Assembly (NCBI GenBank): GCA_027625915.1
Contig: JANTQA010000030.1
Coordinates: 2,604,001 to 2,668,000 of the forward strand
DNA length: 64,000 nt
Source: Anaeramoeba flamelloides
Taxonomy: Eukaryota; Metamonada; Anaeramoebidae
Direction of reading: 5' to 3'
This document shows positions 11,167 to 23,423 of this stretch, piece after piece; within the stretch, counting starts at the first letter, position 1, and the number at the start of each line of letters is the position of its first letter. The translations under genes were made by a program, and so were the position numbers. The notes below the pieces were generated by a model. It was not told where the DNA came from, ran no database searches, and saw only the letters and a program-made list of their open reading frames with translations.

Positions 11167-14100
11167 TTAGATAAATAAGCAAAGTAAAAGGATTAAATTT
11201 AATGAAAAAAATAAAGTAACAAATTGACTTGCGGAGGTTGTGTTGGTGTTTGTGCCCCCACCGTTGCTCATTTTTTCTTCTGAGTTACCATATCTCCCAA
11301 GATTTCCTCTACCTGTCTTCCATAGAAATTCAGCATCGGATGTTTCAGGGATTGTATATGCACATACTCCTGCATAAGCTGTATTGACAACAATCACAAC
11401 GTCCCCCTCACCGCCATCTAATTTCCCAAGACTAGGCGCAGCTAATCCACCATTCCAGCTGTCGCTTTTTGCATCGGGTAATTCTATAGAGTAAAGAACC
11501 TCCCCTTTATAATTAAAAACAAACAAATTACCATTTTCGCCAGATTCCTTTTCTCCCCATGATGTTACAATAATTTCAGCATAGCCATCGTTATCCAAAT
11601 CAGCTACCACTGGCTCTGAAAAATATTTCACATTAGATGATGTACCAATACAGTATGGCCAATTATATGGTTCAGTTTTGTCAAGATTATAAACATGAAG
11701 ACAGCCATCAGAAGCTGGGAAAATAATTTCAATATCCTATTTATGTTTTTCAAAAATAAGTATATGGGTACAAGTATATTTATAAATATTTCATTTTTTT
11801 ATATGAAATTATTATTCAATGTAAATTAAAACCTAATAAAGAATTCACAAAACAGTTATTTTTAACTTTTCAAAAAAAAATTAAATAAACTCAAAGTCAA
11901 AATTTTCCACACAGTTAAAACTGTCCAAAGAATCACAATAATCCAATTTCATGAAAATTGCAAATCATTTTGATTTTTGTACAATGCGAAAATCATTTTT
12001 TCATCTTTTGGGTTTTTTGTTTTGAATTTCATTTTTTGAACTACTTAATTTGTTTCGTTGGATCAAAAATTTTTTCGAATCATTAATATTATGATAAAGT
12101 TGGGTTCTTTAAGAATAGAAGAACTCAAATAAAATTAGTCAATGGTATCTAACCATTTGATCGATCAATAATCGTTTATAGAATTTTTACAAATTTATCA
12201 ATGCATTTTTTTTTGTTGTTAGCACTCTCTCCAAAATTTTAAACACACGATAATTTATTTGTATTAATAATTATTTATTTTTTTGTTTTGTGAGTATTTG
12301 TAATTTATAAACAATTGTTAACGTTTCAATTAGTAAATGGTTCTAATTTGGTATTTCTTCTAGAATTGATTAAATAAGATTTTTTTTTTTTTCAAAAATT
12401 GAATTTTGGTGTGTTAAAAATTTTGAATTGGATTATATTTTTAAGGGTTAAATGTAAGAATCATTTGATCTGTTAATGAGAGAATTTTGAAGTGACTAAA
12501 TTTGTAACTTCCAATTCAAAGAGTTTATTAAATAGACACAGTCATTAGAAGTATTTGAAAGTTAATTTAGCTTTCTAAAAAAATAGATGAATTTTTGAAA
12601 AAAGATTAAATATTTAGATATTTATTTAGATAAAATATCACATATAAGTGTATAATTTAAAAAAATCTAAAGAAATATATAACAACTGCAAAAAATTATT
12701 TAATGACAATTCTCCTAATAATAATTTGAAAATTAGATTATTTAAATGTTTTATATTAAGTCAACTAAAATAAAGACTAGAAATTTTTGTTTATAAAATA
12801 GCAACTTTAAATTAAAAAAATTCTTGTATTAATTCATGTGTTCCTGAAATATGTAAAATAAACAGAAATACACCAATTCTGATTTACAAAACAGAATTTA
12901 AAATTGAAAATAGCTAATTAATTTCACTAAATAAAAAAGTTTTTAAATTCAAAGAAAAATAAAAAACTTACACCACCATCAATATCTACTGTGACTGGTT
13001 TCCAACTAATAGACTCAATTTTATTGTAATCCCCGTAATTTGGTTCTATTGGTGTCTTTGTTTGAGGAACAACCGTCCAATTATATTTTGAATTAACAAA
13101 TCGGGTTCTATCAATATTAAAAATATATGGCGAAAGGAATTGTGGCTCATAATTATCAGTCCCACAATCATATTCATTTCCTATAACAACAATCTAGGAT
13201 AAAGGTAATATATTTTTAAAAATAAAGAGATAAATATAAATGTTTATCAAATCGATCACACGAGAAAAGGAAATAAAAAGTAAAATAGAATACTCTATTT
13301 TCACCATCAATTTCAACATAATTTATTGGCGAGTCTGCAAAATTGGGTCTAATAGCGTTGTTGGAACAACTGGCGTAACCTCTAATATCATCTTCTTCAT
13401 TTAAATGTATTCCACATTCTCCCCTGGTAAAAGATGAAAGGGTTTGAATTAATAAGTTAGTAGGAAGAAATAAAAAAAGAAATGGTGAATTAATAAGTCT
13501 TTTATTAAAAAAATTAAAAATTTATCAAAATAAAAAAAAAAAAATGTATTTAATTCTCATATTCCATAATTCTCTTAAGAATCATTTGAAAATATTTTTT
13601 TTAGTAAATAAAAATTTATAATCTTTTTTAATTAGCAGAGTTATTTTTAAGTGAATTAAAAAAAAAAAAAAAAAAACTTTCTTATTATTATTATTTAAAG
13701 AAGGTGTTGTGAATTCCTTTTGTTTTCTCTTGTTTTTTTTTTTTTTTATTTTTTTTTTTAATTTGGAAGAATTGTGCAAAATCTAAGCTATTTCCAAAAA
13801 AGCAGAACAAATTTATTTTAAAATATCTTTATTAAACTCAATTCGGTTATTAAATTATTTAAATTTCCAAAATTGTGTTTATCGCTAATTTATTTTTCAG
13901 TATAATAATTCAATTTGTTTCTTAGTATTATATTAATGTAATAAAAAGATATCAAATTTTCTGATCTCGATTTTATCTGATCTATTTTTGAAGTGTGAAA
14001 ATTTGTGTTTTTTTTTTTTTCTTTTTTGATAGTAAAAATTTTCCCCAAGAGGTTTAATCTTGATAAATTTTCTCAGAGAAGCAAAAACTTGAAACGGTGT

Positions 14101-17100
14101 TTTATTGTTTTAAAAAATCGTTTGGATCTTTTTTAGATTGTCCTATTTTTTATTGAATTTAGTAACGCCTCGTTTTATAAAAAAAAGTAAATTTGTTTTT
14201 TTTTTTCATTTTTTGCTAATATTTTGATGTAAACTCTTTTTCAGTCAAAGGGATCCGCCGAGTTTTATTGAAGAACCAGAACATATCTATGAGTTTAATC
14301 GAGTATTTTTCTCAAAATAAATTTTCATTTTTTAGATCGAGACCATTTTCAGGGTTCAAATTTTGATTATTTTTTGAAAATAACCTCATCAAATAATTCT
14401 TTTTTTGGTTACATGGAATCAAATGATTCTTTTTTATTCCAATGATAAATCTCAACTTATTTCTTGTTTAAATTCCGTTTTTCATAGAATCACATCATTC
14501 TCAAATTTTAATAATTAATAATTTTTTTTTAAAAAATTCTTTAATATTTCTCAAAAAAATAAATATTTGTGGTTTTTCTTCTTGGAATTTTAGTTTTCAT
14601 CATCTTTTCACCAATCCTGAAGTTTTTATGTTTATTCCTGATAAGAAAATTATTTTACTTTGAAATGGAATCAAAAGATTCTTTTTTTTTTAATAGAGTT
14701 TTGGTACCAAATAAAAATTTCTATTTTTGATTAAATGGAATCAGAATAAAATAATTTTTGATGTTTTTGAAAAATTATTCTTAAAAGAGACTTTAACAAG
14801 TCGAAAATGTTGATAAAAAATGATTACATTGGAATCATTTTAATATTATGATTCCAAATTTTAAATTTTTGAGATTCTAAAATTTCCAAAAATGTAATCA
14901 TTTTGGGAACTCTGATCATTTTTTCTAATTGAGTCAAATTTTTAGGCTTTTTGTTTTTTTTTGTTTCATTTTTTCAGATTGATTTTTTTTCGATTTTTTT
15001 TCAATTTTTTTATTTTTGGAAAAATTTAAATTAGAAAAAAAAAATGTTTTAAAACTCCAAATTAACTTGAAGAAAATTGAGTCTTTGAAGCTTTTTTTAC
15101 AATAAATACATTTACTATTAAAAAAATTCTTATTGTCAACAATTTTAATTTCCTGTAAAAATTGAGAAATTTTTACATCATCGTTTCAATGAAAGGGAAA
15201 CAAAATTTTATTTAACATTTTTTTTTTGAAATTTAGAGTTTGTTCAGATATTTCTTTTATGAATATCAACTCTAATAGGAAGTTTATTATTTCTCTTATT
15301 TCTAAACAATCCCAGTTTGATTGATTCGGAGATAAAACAAATTGAATTTTTCATTTTTGGCTGGGCTACTTTTGAGTGAAATAGAGTTTATATCTCTAAA
15401 TTAAAAGTGCATTTGTATGTATGATATTTTAAAGTAAAAAAAAAAAAATATATATCAAAAAATAATATATTGTGAGGAAGAAGTGTGAAATACACTCTAG
15501 ATACTTTAAAACTTATATTTCTTAATAGAAATTTAAGCACAAAAACATAGATTTTACTATTTTAATAAAGAGGTCTAAATATTTGACCAACTATAGACAA
15601 AATGAAACATGTTACTTTCTCAAGTTTTAAATTAGAACTTTATTGAGAGGGTACCTTTAAAGCTCTGTTTTTTTAGAATTAGAATTTGTATTCCAAAATT
15701 TTCTTTTTGTTGTTTTGCTTTTTTTTTTTTTTGGTTTTTTTTTGAAAGTTTTTTTTTTTGAAAGTTTTTTTTTTACAAGTTTCGTAAATCTTGCTTTAGC
15801 AATATATCAGTTCAAGATACCAACTAGATAGTATTGTACACAGTATCCCAGGCAAATACTTGACAGATTGTACGGAAAGTTTAATTCTGTTCACTTCAGT
15901 TGAGTTTAAGTTCTAATCAGAATGAGTTTATTTCAGTTAAGATCAGTTCAAGATCTAATAAGAAACAAGTTTATTCATTCTTATAATGATTTTTTATTCT
16001 CTTTCCCTCCTCTAAACACTTTAAAAAAAACAAAATGGGAAGTAACCGAAGGATCCCAAGGAGCCAAAGGAACCTAGAAAAGGGAATTTGGAAAAATTAA
16101 AAAAAAAAAAAATAAATAATATATTACATACCATGTCTCTTTGGGGAACTTTTCGTTTGCAGGAATAGGTTCGCCATCTAAGGTGTATGCCATAATATAA
16201 TGAACATCTATAGAGATTTTTTTACATTTATTAGGTAAATAGATTATATATAGCATGATGAATTTAAATAAATCAAAAATTATTATTTTGAATTTTTTAA
16301 TGTTTAAAATTCCCTACCTGAAGGAACAAAAATATATTCTTTATCTTCCACTGTAATCAGTCCAATATTATCATCAAAAACACCATGAGCATAGCCAGCA
16401 GTTTCACTTTCTTTTTGTGGCCAGTTAGAAAGTAAAGATCCACCGTGATTGTATATATAAGTATTGAGATGGTCATTTGCTTCACCAACTACAATTTCCA
16501 TATATCCATCATCATCAATATCTTTGACTGCTAGTGATCTTGGTTTTAAAAAAAAAAAAAAATTTTGAAAATTAAAATATTAAAAATAAGTAATAAAATT
16601 TTAGATTGTTGAAGGTAAATAATTTAATGTATTTGAAAAAAGAATTTTTTAAATTGATTTTTTGAAGTAAGCATTTAGGATTAAGAAGAACGACGGTAAC
16701 TTCTTTTTAAAAGATTTTTTTAAATTAATTTTTTGACTTTTCTTTTCCCCTAATAAAAACATCATTATGTAAGAATTATATAACATCTTTAGAGCAAAAA
16801 TCTTGTTTATATTATGATTTTTTAATAAAAAAAAATAAATAAAATAACTGTCTTTATTGTTTTGATTTGGAAACAATCACTTTGTTATTTTACAAGTTTG
16901 GCCTGGAAGAACAAGAAATGATGATATTGTTCGAAGTGATATAAGATGATATTGTGGTTTTCGAAATAACGAAGATTAATATCCTCTTAGCACGAGAGCA
17001 AGATCATTATTTTGAGTCTGGGAGGGGATCCAAAATAAGGAAATATAACTGGTGATTTTTGAACAAATGAAACAATATGAGATACTATTTATTTTTTGGA

Positions 17101-19524
17101 ACTCAAGATCTAACTCAGCACAACAATAAATTAACACACTACAATTCAATTTTTGAAAAAAAAAAAAAAAATCTTATTTAGTCAAATATAGAAGAAATAC
17201 CAAATTAGAACCATTTACTAATTTAAATGATAAAAATTGTTTATAAATTACAATACTCAAAAAACAAAAAAATAAATAATTATTAATACTAATAAATTAT
17301 TGGTGTGTTAAAAATTTTGGAGAGAGTGCTAACAACAAAAAAATGCATTGGATTTGTAGTTATGGGTTAGATGAAACCTCACCTAATGTGTTAAAGAGAG
17401 AATTTTGAAGTGACTAAATTTGAGACTTCTAATTCAAAGAGATCTAACAAATACAGTCATCAGAAGTATTTGAATCTTAATTTAGTTTTCTAAAAAAAAA
17501 AAATGCATTGGTAAATTTGTAAAAATTCTATAAGCAATTATTGATCGATCAAATGGTTAGGCACCGTCAAATAATTTTATATGGGTTCTTCTGTTCTCAA
17601 AGAGCCCAACTTTAACCTAATAAAAATAGTAAGAAAAAATTTTTGATCCAACGAAATAGGTCAAGTAATTCAGAAAATGAAATTAATACAAAAAACTAAA
17701 AAGATGAAAAAATGATTTTCATATTTTTACAAAAATCAAAATTATTTTCAATTTTCAAAGAAATTGGATTATTGTAATTCTTTGAACTATTTTAGCTGTG
17801 TTAAAATTTTTCAATTTTAGTTTAGATTTACAATTTGGTATTTGCACAATAAATGGGAAAAAATTTCACTTGATTATTTTTTTTTTCGCTTTCTAAAATC
17901 TAACTTTTCCTTAGATTTCTTAGTTGGCCCAAAATATACCAGTATATCAAATATAAAAGAACCAAACAAATAAACTGAGATCACAAATTACAATCTATTT
18001 CTTTGCAAGTTCTTGATTAATAAAGAAAGAGAAGAAAATGAAGTGAAAATTTTTTCCCATTTATTATCCAAATACTCGTATATTTTGAAGAGATCTTTTT
18101 CTTTTGAGAAAAAGTTGCCTTTCTTCTGGAATCAAAGCATTTTGGCAATCTAATAAATTACAAATAAGTTCTTGGTATCCTCAGATTAAATATTTTAAAA
18201 TTTTCAGCTCAACCATTTTTTATTTTTTATTTCTTTTTTTTTAAAAAGTTATAGTTGTGCATTTATCATTTCAACTTTGTACCAAAGAAAAATGGAATCC
18301 CTATTAGGCACTAAGTGGGAAATTCTTGAATTGATATGAGTTAACTTTAGTTAAATTAATTTCTTTGCATCAAGATAGTTTTTATGTGAAAAACAAAAAA
18401 TGAAAGTCAAAATTTTTTTCCCATTTAACTTTCAGGTACCAGTAGCAAATTTTTTTCACTTTGTGTCATCTCACAGTACTTATATGGAATTTTGTAATCA
18501 ATAATTCAATTGAAAAACTTGAGAAATTGAGATCGTGAGATTAGAGATTTAAAACAATAATACTGGTATTTGAATTATAAATGGGAAAAATTACAAAATA
18601 TATTTACAGAAAGCAGTATTGCCAAAATGATTCAAGTGAAGTTTTGGTATGTTGTAGATGGTAAGCGGGAATCCTACTTGAAACATTTTTTGACCAAAAG
18701 TGAATGTGCGATCGGATTAATTGTAAAAAAAAAAAAAAAAATAAAAAGCTTTTACCTGAGTTCACTATCGCAAACTTTTATAGGAAAATTAGTGTCACAT
18801 TTCCCATCCGTGTCAAGGACATTTAACCAACCATCCCCCTGTGCAACTACAATTCTTTTTTTACCATTTCCGTGGATATCTGCCAAAACAATTCCAGCCC
18901 AAGTTCTTACAGATGTGTCAGCACTCCCACCAACACACCCTTTACTGGGCGCAGTCCAGATAACTTCCCCTGTAAATCAAAAGTTTCGATTTGAATGTTT
19001 TTTTTTGTTTTGTTTGTTTAGCAAAAGAAAGAAAATTGGAAAATTAATTGAAAGGTTTTTCTTTTGTTCGTGAAAAAAATTTTACCTGTAGCCAAGTCAA
19101 TCTTCCAAACAGAGTAAGCCGAAGCATAAACCACGCCATCTTCAGAGTCAACTGCTGGTGAGCTATACCATCCTTTTTTTTTTTATTTATTTTGTTTTTT
19201 TTTATTTTTTTGGAGTTCACAAATAACTTTTGTTAAAAAGAAGATGCCCTTTGGTAACAACAGCACTCAAACAAGAGAATAAAATACCTCGTTCGCACCA
19301 AGAAGAATAGCAACCAGAGTATTCCCCTATTTTTTTTTTAAAGAAAATTGGATCTTTTTTAATTGTGTTTTTTTTTTATTTTGGATGGTTTGGTAAAAAA
19401 AAATCTTACACAAAAGTTCTGGTTCTTGTACCTGTGAAAACACAAGTTGAAACAATAATAAAACAAAAAAATATTTGAACATTAAAATAACAAAAAATAA
19501 AAAATAAAAAAAGTTTTTCGACAA
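11167..19524 (-). CDS. Secreted FG-GAP/VCBS beta-propeller protein, probably GPI-anchored
   Basis: Nine exons in coding order: 19524-19410, 19326-19288, 19172-19086, 18969-18756, 16538-16318, 16207-16132, 13423-13294, 13193-12972, 11736-11167. All introns are GT-AG, phases match at every join, and the sum is 1,674 nt (557 aa plus TAA). A second Met at 19,482 is an alternative start. Residues 1-32 form a signal peptide (hydrophobic, ending about FSQ). Next comes a PQQ-like blade (SSPAVDSEDGVVYA, DLATGEVIW). Several FG-GAP/VCBS blades follow, with Asp-rich calcium-loop-like motifs DIDDDG and DLDNDG and the typical EIVV/EIIVTSWG strands. The C-terminus is a small-residue NGGGTNTNTTSAS linker followed by 18 hydrophobic residues ending the chain, as in GPI-attachment signals. 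The role is probably cell-surface adhesion or recognition, by family analogy (plant DEX1, integrin-alpha propellers). Three introns hold repeat-derived DNA. Confidence 0.85.
11887..12435. mobile_element. Repeat family R1, copy 2 (intronic, inverted)
   Basis: Lies in the last intron (11,737-12,971) of the FG-GAP gene, in the opposite orientation to copy 1. It runs from AAACTCAAAGTCAAAATT to TTTTGAATTGGATTATA and retains the internal palindrome near 12,160 (TTTGATCGATCAATAA). Confidence 0.8.
12440..12583 (+). mobile_element. SINE-like element, copy 1
   Basis: About 140 bp resembling 17,352-17,496. Both contain GAGAGAATTTTGAAGTGACT, then an ACTTCyAATTCAAAGAG block, then CAGTCATyAGAAGTATTTGAA, and both end TTTCTAAAAAAA. 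It abuts the end of R1 copy 2. Target duplication is not clear for this copy. Confidence 0.6.
13785..14100. repeat. Repeat family R4 fragment
   Basis: Matches the reverse complement of about 46,450-46,808. Shared blocks include GCTATTTCCAA, then CAAATTTATTTTAAAATAT, and later AAATTTTCT-ATCT-GATT-TATCTGAT. At the 46 kb copy the same outer block is present at both ends in inverted orientation, so this is probably one half of that element. Confidence 0.6.
14400..14860. repeat. Cluster of ATGGAATCA / TGATTCC motifs
   Basis: TGGAATCA occurs at 14,414, 14,666, 14,736 and 14,830, several times followed by GATTCTTTTTT, and an inverted ATGATTCCA lies at 14,848. The last pair forms a perfect 9-bp hairpin (14,830-14,838 with 14,848-14,856). 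Spacing is irregular, so this is a degenerate dispersed or tandem array inside an intron. Confidence 0.5.
15240..15400 (-). pseudogene. Decayed fragment of repeat family R6
   Basis: On the minus strand this aligns with 29,753-30,055 at the protein level. KMKNS, FRNKxNN and IRVDIHK are shared in the same order, with intervening divergence and a stop soon after the last block. It was probably once coding, and is of unknown family. Confidence 0.45.
15780..16080. other. Higher-GC unexplained intronic stretch
   Basis: Markedly less AT-rich than its flanks, with repeated CAGTT-AGTTTAAG / GATCAGTTCAAG-like phrases and a short open frame from ATG 16,034 (22 codons: MGSNRRIPRSQRNLE...). It has no match elsewhere in the window and sits just downstream of exon 6. 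Identity unknown. Confidence 0.35.
17118..17824 (+). mobile_element. Repeat family R1, copy 3, interrupted
   Basis: Same order of blocks as the other R1 copies, but split at its AAAAATGCATTGG site by a 145-bp insertion (17,352-17,496). Without the insertion the length is about 560 bp, as in the sister copies. The left end is diverged. Confidence 0.8.
17352..17496 (+). mobile_element. SINE-like retroposon, copy 2, with target duplication
   Basis: A 145-bp unit ending in an A run and flanked on both sides by AAAAAAATGCATTGG (17,337-17,351 and 17,497-17,511). R1 sister copies show the empty site once (AAAAATGCATTG at 12,200 on the minus strand, AAAATGTATTAG at 33,905). Length, A-tail and a duplication of about 12-15 bp fit LINE-driven retroposition. 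No clear tRNA A/B boxes can be read, so its RNA ancestor is unknown. Confidence 0.7.
17835..18078. mobile_element. TA-flanked MITE family, copy 3 (diverged)
   Basis: Left end TGGTATTTGCACAATAAATG and right end CATTTATTATCCAAATACTCG resemble the ends at 843-1,014, including GAAGTGAAAATTTTTTCCC near the right end. It is about 244 bp, longer than the other copies, with a further CCAGTATAT inside, so two insertions may overlap. Confidence 0.5.
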
Positions 19525-20667
19525 AACAATCCGAAAAAAGATTATTTTTGAGAAAAATTTGATAATTGGAAATTCCTAAAACCAAAAAGAGGGAAAGAAT
19601 TGGTCTTTATCAACAAAATTATTCTCAGATTGAAATATTTTTTTTGAAGATCAAGTAAAAACAAAAAAATTTTCCATCTATTTGGGCAATTATTATTGAA
19701 ACCTTTTTTCATTTTTCCAAGTGTTAATAACTTCTTCTGTGGAAATGTAAAAATCATAAAAGTATTCACAATGTTTTTTTCTTGTTGTGGAAGGTAAACT
19801 GATTATTTTCATTGAAAAGAAGTTTTTTTTTTCTTGAAGTTAAAAATAAAAAAAAGACTTGATTTTGGGTATAAAGGAGAAAGGGAATTTTTTAGTACTT
19901 GGTTTTTAATTACCAAATTATAAAAAAAAACTTGTAAACAATCTTATTTAAATTGTGATGTCTGATGATAGGTAAATTTTCCAATTTTTAAATAAATTTT
20001 TAATTTAACAAAAAAATTTTAAAAAAATTGATAAATAAAATCAAAATATAGAATAAAAATCTTACTGAATTTTAAATACTATTTGTTGTCAAGTAAATGG
20101 AACAAAATTTTCCTTCAGCTTTACAAAAAAGATATAACTAAAATCCTATAACTTTTCAATTTATTAATTCAGGGAACAGACATAGAAATTATTAATTTCC
20201 GTCTTTTAGAATTGGGAGCTTTGATGATTTATTTTTCATAAAAGAGTGATTTTTTTGGAAAGCTAAATGAAAATTTTGATCTTTTTATTTTACAATTAAC
20301 ACTAAACTTAAAATACCACAAAATTTCCCCATGAAATTGGTTTCTCTTTCAATATAATATTGTGTTCTGAATAAAATGTTGTCATGGAACAAAAAAAAAA
20401 AAAATGGTTTTTAGTTTGAAAAACTAATTATCTGCTTTTGAAGCTTTTTTTTTTTTTTACAACAGTAGAAATTTGTGATTATTTTTCTTCATATGTCAAT
20501 ATAGCATCAAAGCTATAATCCAATGATAAACCGAAGGTTAAATCAGTTTTAAGTTAATTTTCTTGTTTTTTTTTTTTTTGTGTGTGGGTTTTAAATCAAG
20601 TTTTAAATTTGTTAAAAATCTTTCAGACATTTTCAAATATCAAGGCAACTGTTGAGAAAAAAGGCGG

Positions 20668-21472
20668 GGCATTTATTTTGTCAAAAATTAAACATTTAAT
20701 TGCCAATATTAGTAAAACTGATCAAAACTAGCAGAGATTTTTTGAACATAATTAGAATCTAAATATATATTAAAACCATAAAAGAAGTGTATTATCTAAT
20801 TTTGAATTCCTGAATTCCAATTACATCATCGTTCTTCAAATAGAATGTCTCAAAAAATCAAATTTTTATTTCTGATTATAAAAAGATGCAAAAATGAGTA
20901 AAAAGTGCTTTTTTTAGGAAACTATATATCTAACAAATTACGGCATTCATGGATAACGCATTATTATTTAATTTGGATTAATCTGTGTGCACTTCAGAAA
21001 AATTCACTTAATGTTAAGATAAAGTAATTGTGAAAATCACCAATTTCTGATATTTCAATTTTTTATTATATATCTTAAAAGAGCTTAAAAACTTTATTTT
21101 TTCAAAAAATACCATTGAATGCCAAGATTAAGGATAAATGGTTCAAGGGGGTTTGTCAAAAATCCATAGAATTTATGCAAGAAATGCTTATTTTTAAAAT
21201 AACGGTTAAAAGGGTAAAGATAAAAAATGGTGACAATTCTTCATTTCTATGAAGATTTAGTTTTAAAATAACAATTTTATTTTTGAAGTACATTCTTCTT
21301 GTCCTATCATTATGAAAAAGAAATCTTGGTAAAAAATTATAGATCCAATGTCGCTATCAAGTGTTTAATCTCCATTTGGATTCTTATTATATTCAAAAAA
21401 ATCTGGTGGTTTTTATCAGTTTTACTAACGTTGGCAATTAAATTTTTAAATTTTGAAAAAATAAGTGTCTGA
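20668..21472. mobile_element. Fold-back element F2
   Basis: Left arm 20,668-20,778 pairs with 21,365-21,472, sharing TTTAATTGCCAA, TTAGTAAAACTGAT, then AGATTTTTTGAA and AGAATC-AAAT. Weaker pairing continues inward, so the 805-bp unit may be a decayed near-complete palindrome. No gene inside. Confidence 0.7.
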
Positions 21473-22344
21473 TTTTTTTCCGCAATAGAAAAAATAATGT
21501 TACTTTTTTTTTATTCTGTGAAAATTTTTAGTAAATTTATTTCAATTTTTTATGGAAATTTTTATATAAATCTATTCATTTTTAGAATTTTTTATTTTTA
21601 ATAATAGAAATTTCGGAAATCAACAAGATATTTATTTTACATAGAGTGTGTTCCTTTCATTACTTGATTCTAAATCTCTCTTAAAAAAAAAAAAAAAAAA
21701 AAAAAAATACATTATTGTTATTTTGAATAGGTGTGAACATAATTGGTATGTGTTGAATTAGCATTTTTGGTGAGAGGATGAAATTTAAGTTATTAATATT
21801 GTTTTGGTGGTTTGGGGGGTACTTTGATGATTATTATAAAAGGGTTAGTCTTGCTTTCTGATTTTATTTTTATCTCAAAAAATGTTCAAAAAACGTTGAA
21901 ATCGTTTAATTCTAAACTTGGAAGGGTGTTGTTTGTTTTTCATTTTTGTGGATCCTGAACCAAAAAAAAAAAAAAAAAATAAATTTTTTACTTTTGTAAA
22001 AAACCAAACTGTCATCTTGTGTTGGGCGTAACTTGAAGTTCAAAAAACATTCAAAAATTGACATAAAATAACCTAATTATTATCAAATAAATCAGGTACC
22101 TTTCCATTCAACTTTTTAAAAGGGTGTTTAGAATCAATCAAAGATATACTCTTTAAGGGGTATTAAACTTAAAATCCAATCCCTTCGAGAATTTAATAGC
22201 AACTTCAAAAAAAAAAAAAAAAAAAAAAAAGACTGTTTCTTGTAATTAAAATATACAAATATAAGTCTAATTACTGAAGCGCCAAACTTCCTTTTTAATT
22301 CTTTTTTCCAAAATGAATTCTTGTTTCTCAAAATTTGATTCATT

Positions 22345-23300
22345 TTTTAGTTTTTTCGAAAGTTCAAAATCCAACATATTTCTGAATTATTTCAAAAATA
22401 ATAATTTTCGTTAAAGAGGAAAAAAACCTTGTTATTTATGAAAGGAAACGTGCAAAAATACACTTTAAAAACAAAACTCGTTCAGTTTTGGAATAACTTA
22501 GTATAAAAAATCCATGTAATATTAAAAAAATAATACAATGATTATTTTAAACTTGAAAAATAATATAATATATCTATTCAAAGAATATTTTAAAGTCGTT
22601 TTTTCTTTTTGTTTAAATAAATTAATTACAGGTAAAAAACACCAAACCAACTAAATTAAAAAAATATCACAAAATACTTTTTTAAAAACTGGAAAATATA
22701 AACTTTGCATAAAAAAAAAAAAAATTGATTTGATATATTTTAATCAGTAATTAATAATCAATTCTTATTTTTTTTTTTTTTTTCCAATGTGTTAGAAATA
22801 ACACATAGTTTAAAAGTCCCTCTATAATTTATATTGATTTCTCATTTTTTTAAAGATTTTAAATCAAATCCAACGATTCCAAATTAAGAATTCTAATAAT
22901 AATAAAAAAAAAAAATACTAGATATTCGAAAATAACTGGTTTTAATATAATAGTCCATTGTTTATACTCATCTAATATTTGAAAAGGTGGTGTGTTTAAT
23001 GTTTTAAATTTTAAGAAATATAATAAATATTTATTAACAAAATAAAGAATCAATTTTTTAAGTATCTATAAAGATTCAATATTTCAATTATTTTTATTGT
23101 ATTTTTAAATAAGGAGAAATTTTAAAGTTGACCTGTAAATTCAGAATCTCGGAAATTACAGAAAGTAAGATTTCATCAAAATAAAAAATGTTTTGCAAAT
23201 TTTTCTATTTCTAATTTCGATCTAACAATCCAAACAAAAAAGGATTTGAATCTTTTGACTGGAAATTTAATTGGGAAAAATGAGCTTATTTTATAAATGA
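22345..23300 (+). repeat. R3 copy lacking the inner insert
   Basis: Aligns with 3,165-3,345 and then directly with 5,005-5,760 (for example GAAATTACAGAAAGTAAGAT matching GAAATTACTAAAAGTGAGAT). It therefore preserves the host element without the roughly 1.66-kb segment present at 3.3-5.0 kb. Confidence 0.6.
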
Positions 23301-23423
23301 TGAATCTATTTCACTCTCTAAAATTTATAAGTGGGGTTGATTTTGTTAGGTTGAAAACTATCCTTGTGGAAATATTCTTCCATAATAGTGGTGATAAAAA
23401 AATTAATAAGAGTTAAAAGTCCC

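Larger units (their letters stand above)
13424..16131. other. 2.7-kb intron of the FG-GAP gene
   Basis: Intron between exons 6 and 7. It contains an R4 repeat fragment (13,785-14,100), a cluster of GGAATCA/TGATTCC motifs (14,400-14,860), a decayed R6 fragment (about 15,240-15,400) and a comparatively GC-rich stretch (15,780-16,080). No gene is supported inside it. Confidence 0.7.
16539..18755. other. 2.2-kb intron of the FG-GAP gene
   Basis: Intron between exons 4 and 5. It contains R1 copy 3 with a SINE-like insertion (17,118-17,824), a MITE copy (17,835-18,078), and isolated MITE ends near 18,416-18,440 and 18,560. The GC-richer block 16,890-17,110 matches nothing else in the window. No gene is supported. 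Confidence 0.7.

Noticed and set aside
18570-19073. 167-codon plus-strand open frame
   Set aside because: Antisense shadow of FG-GAP exon 4, which has in-frame splice joins and family motifs on the minus strand.
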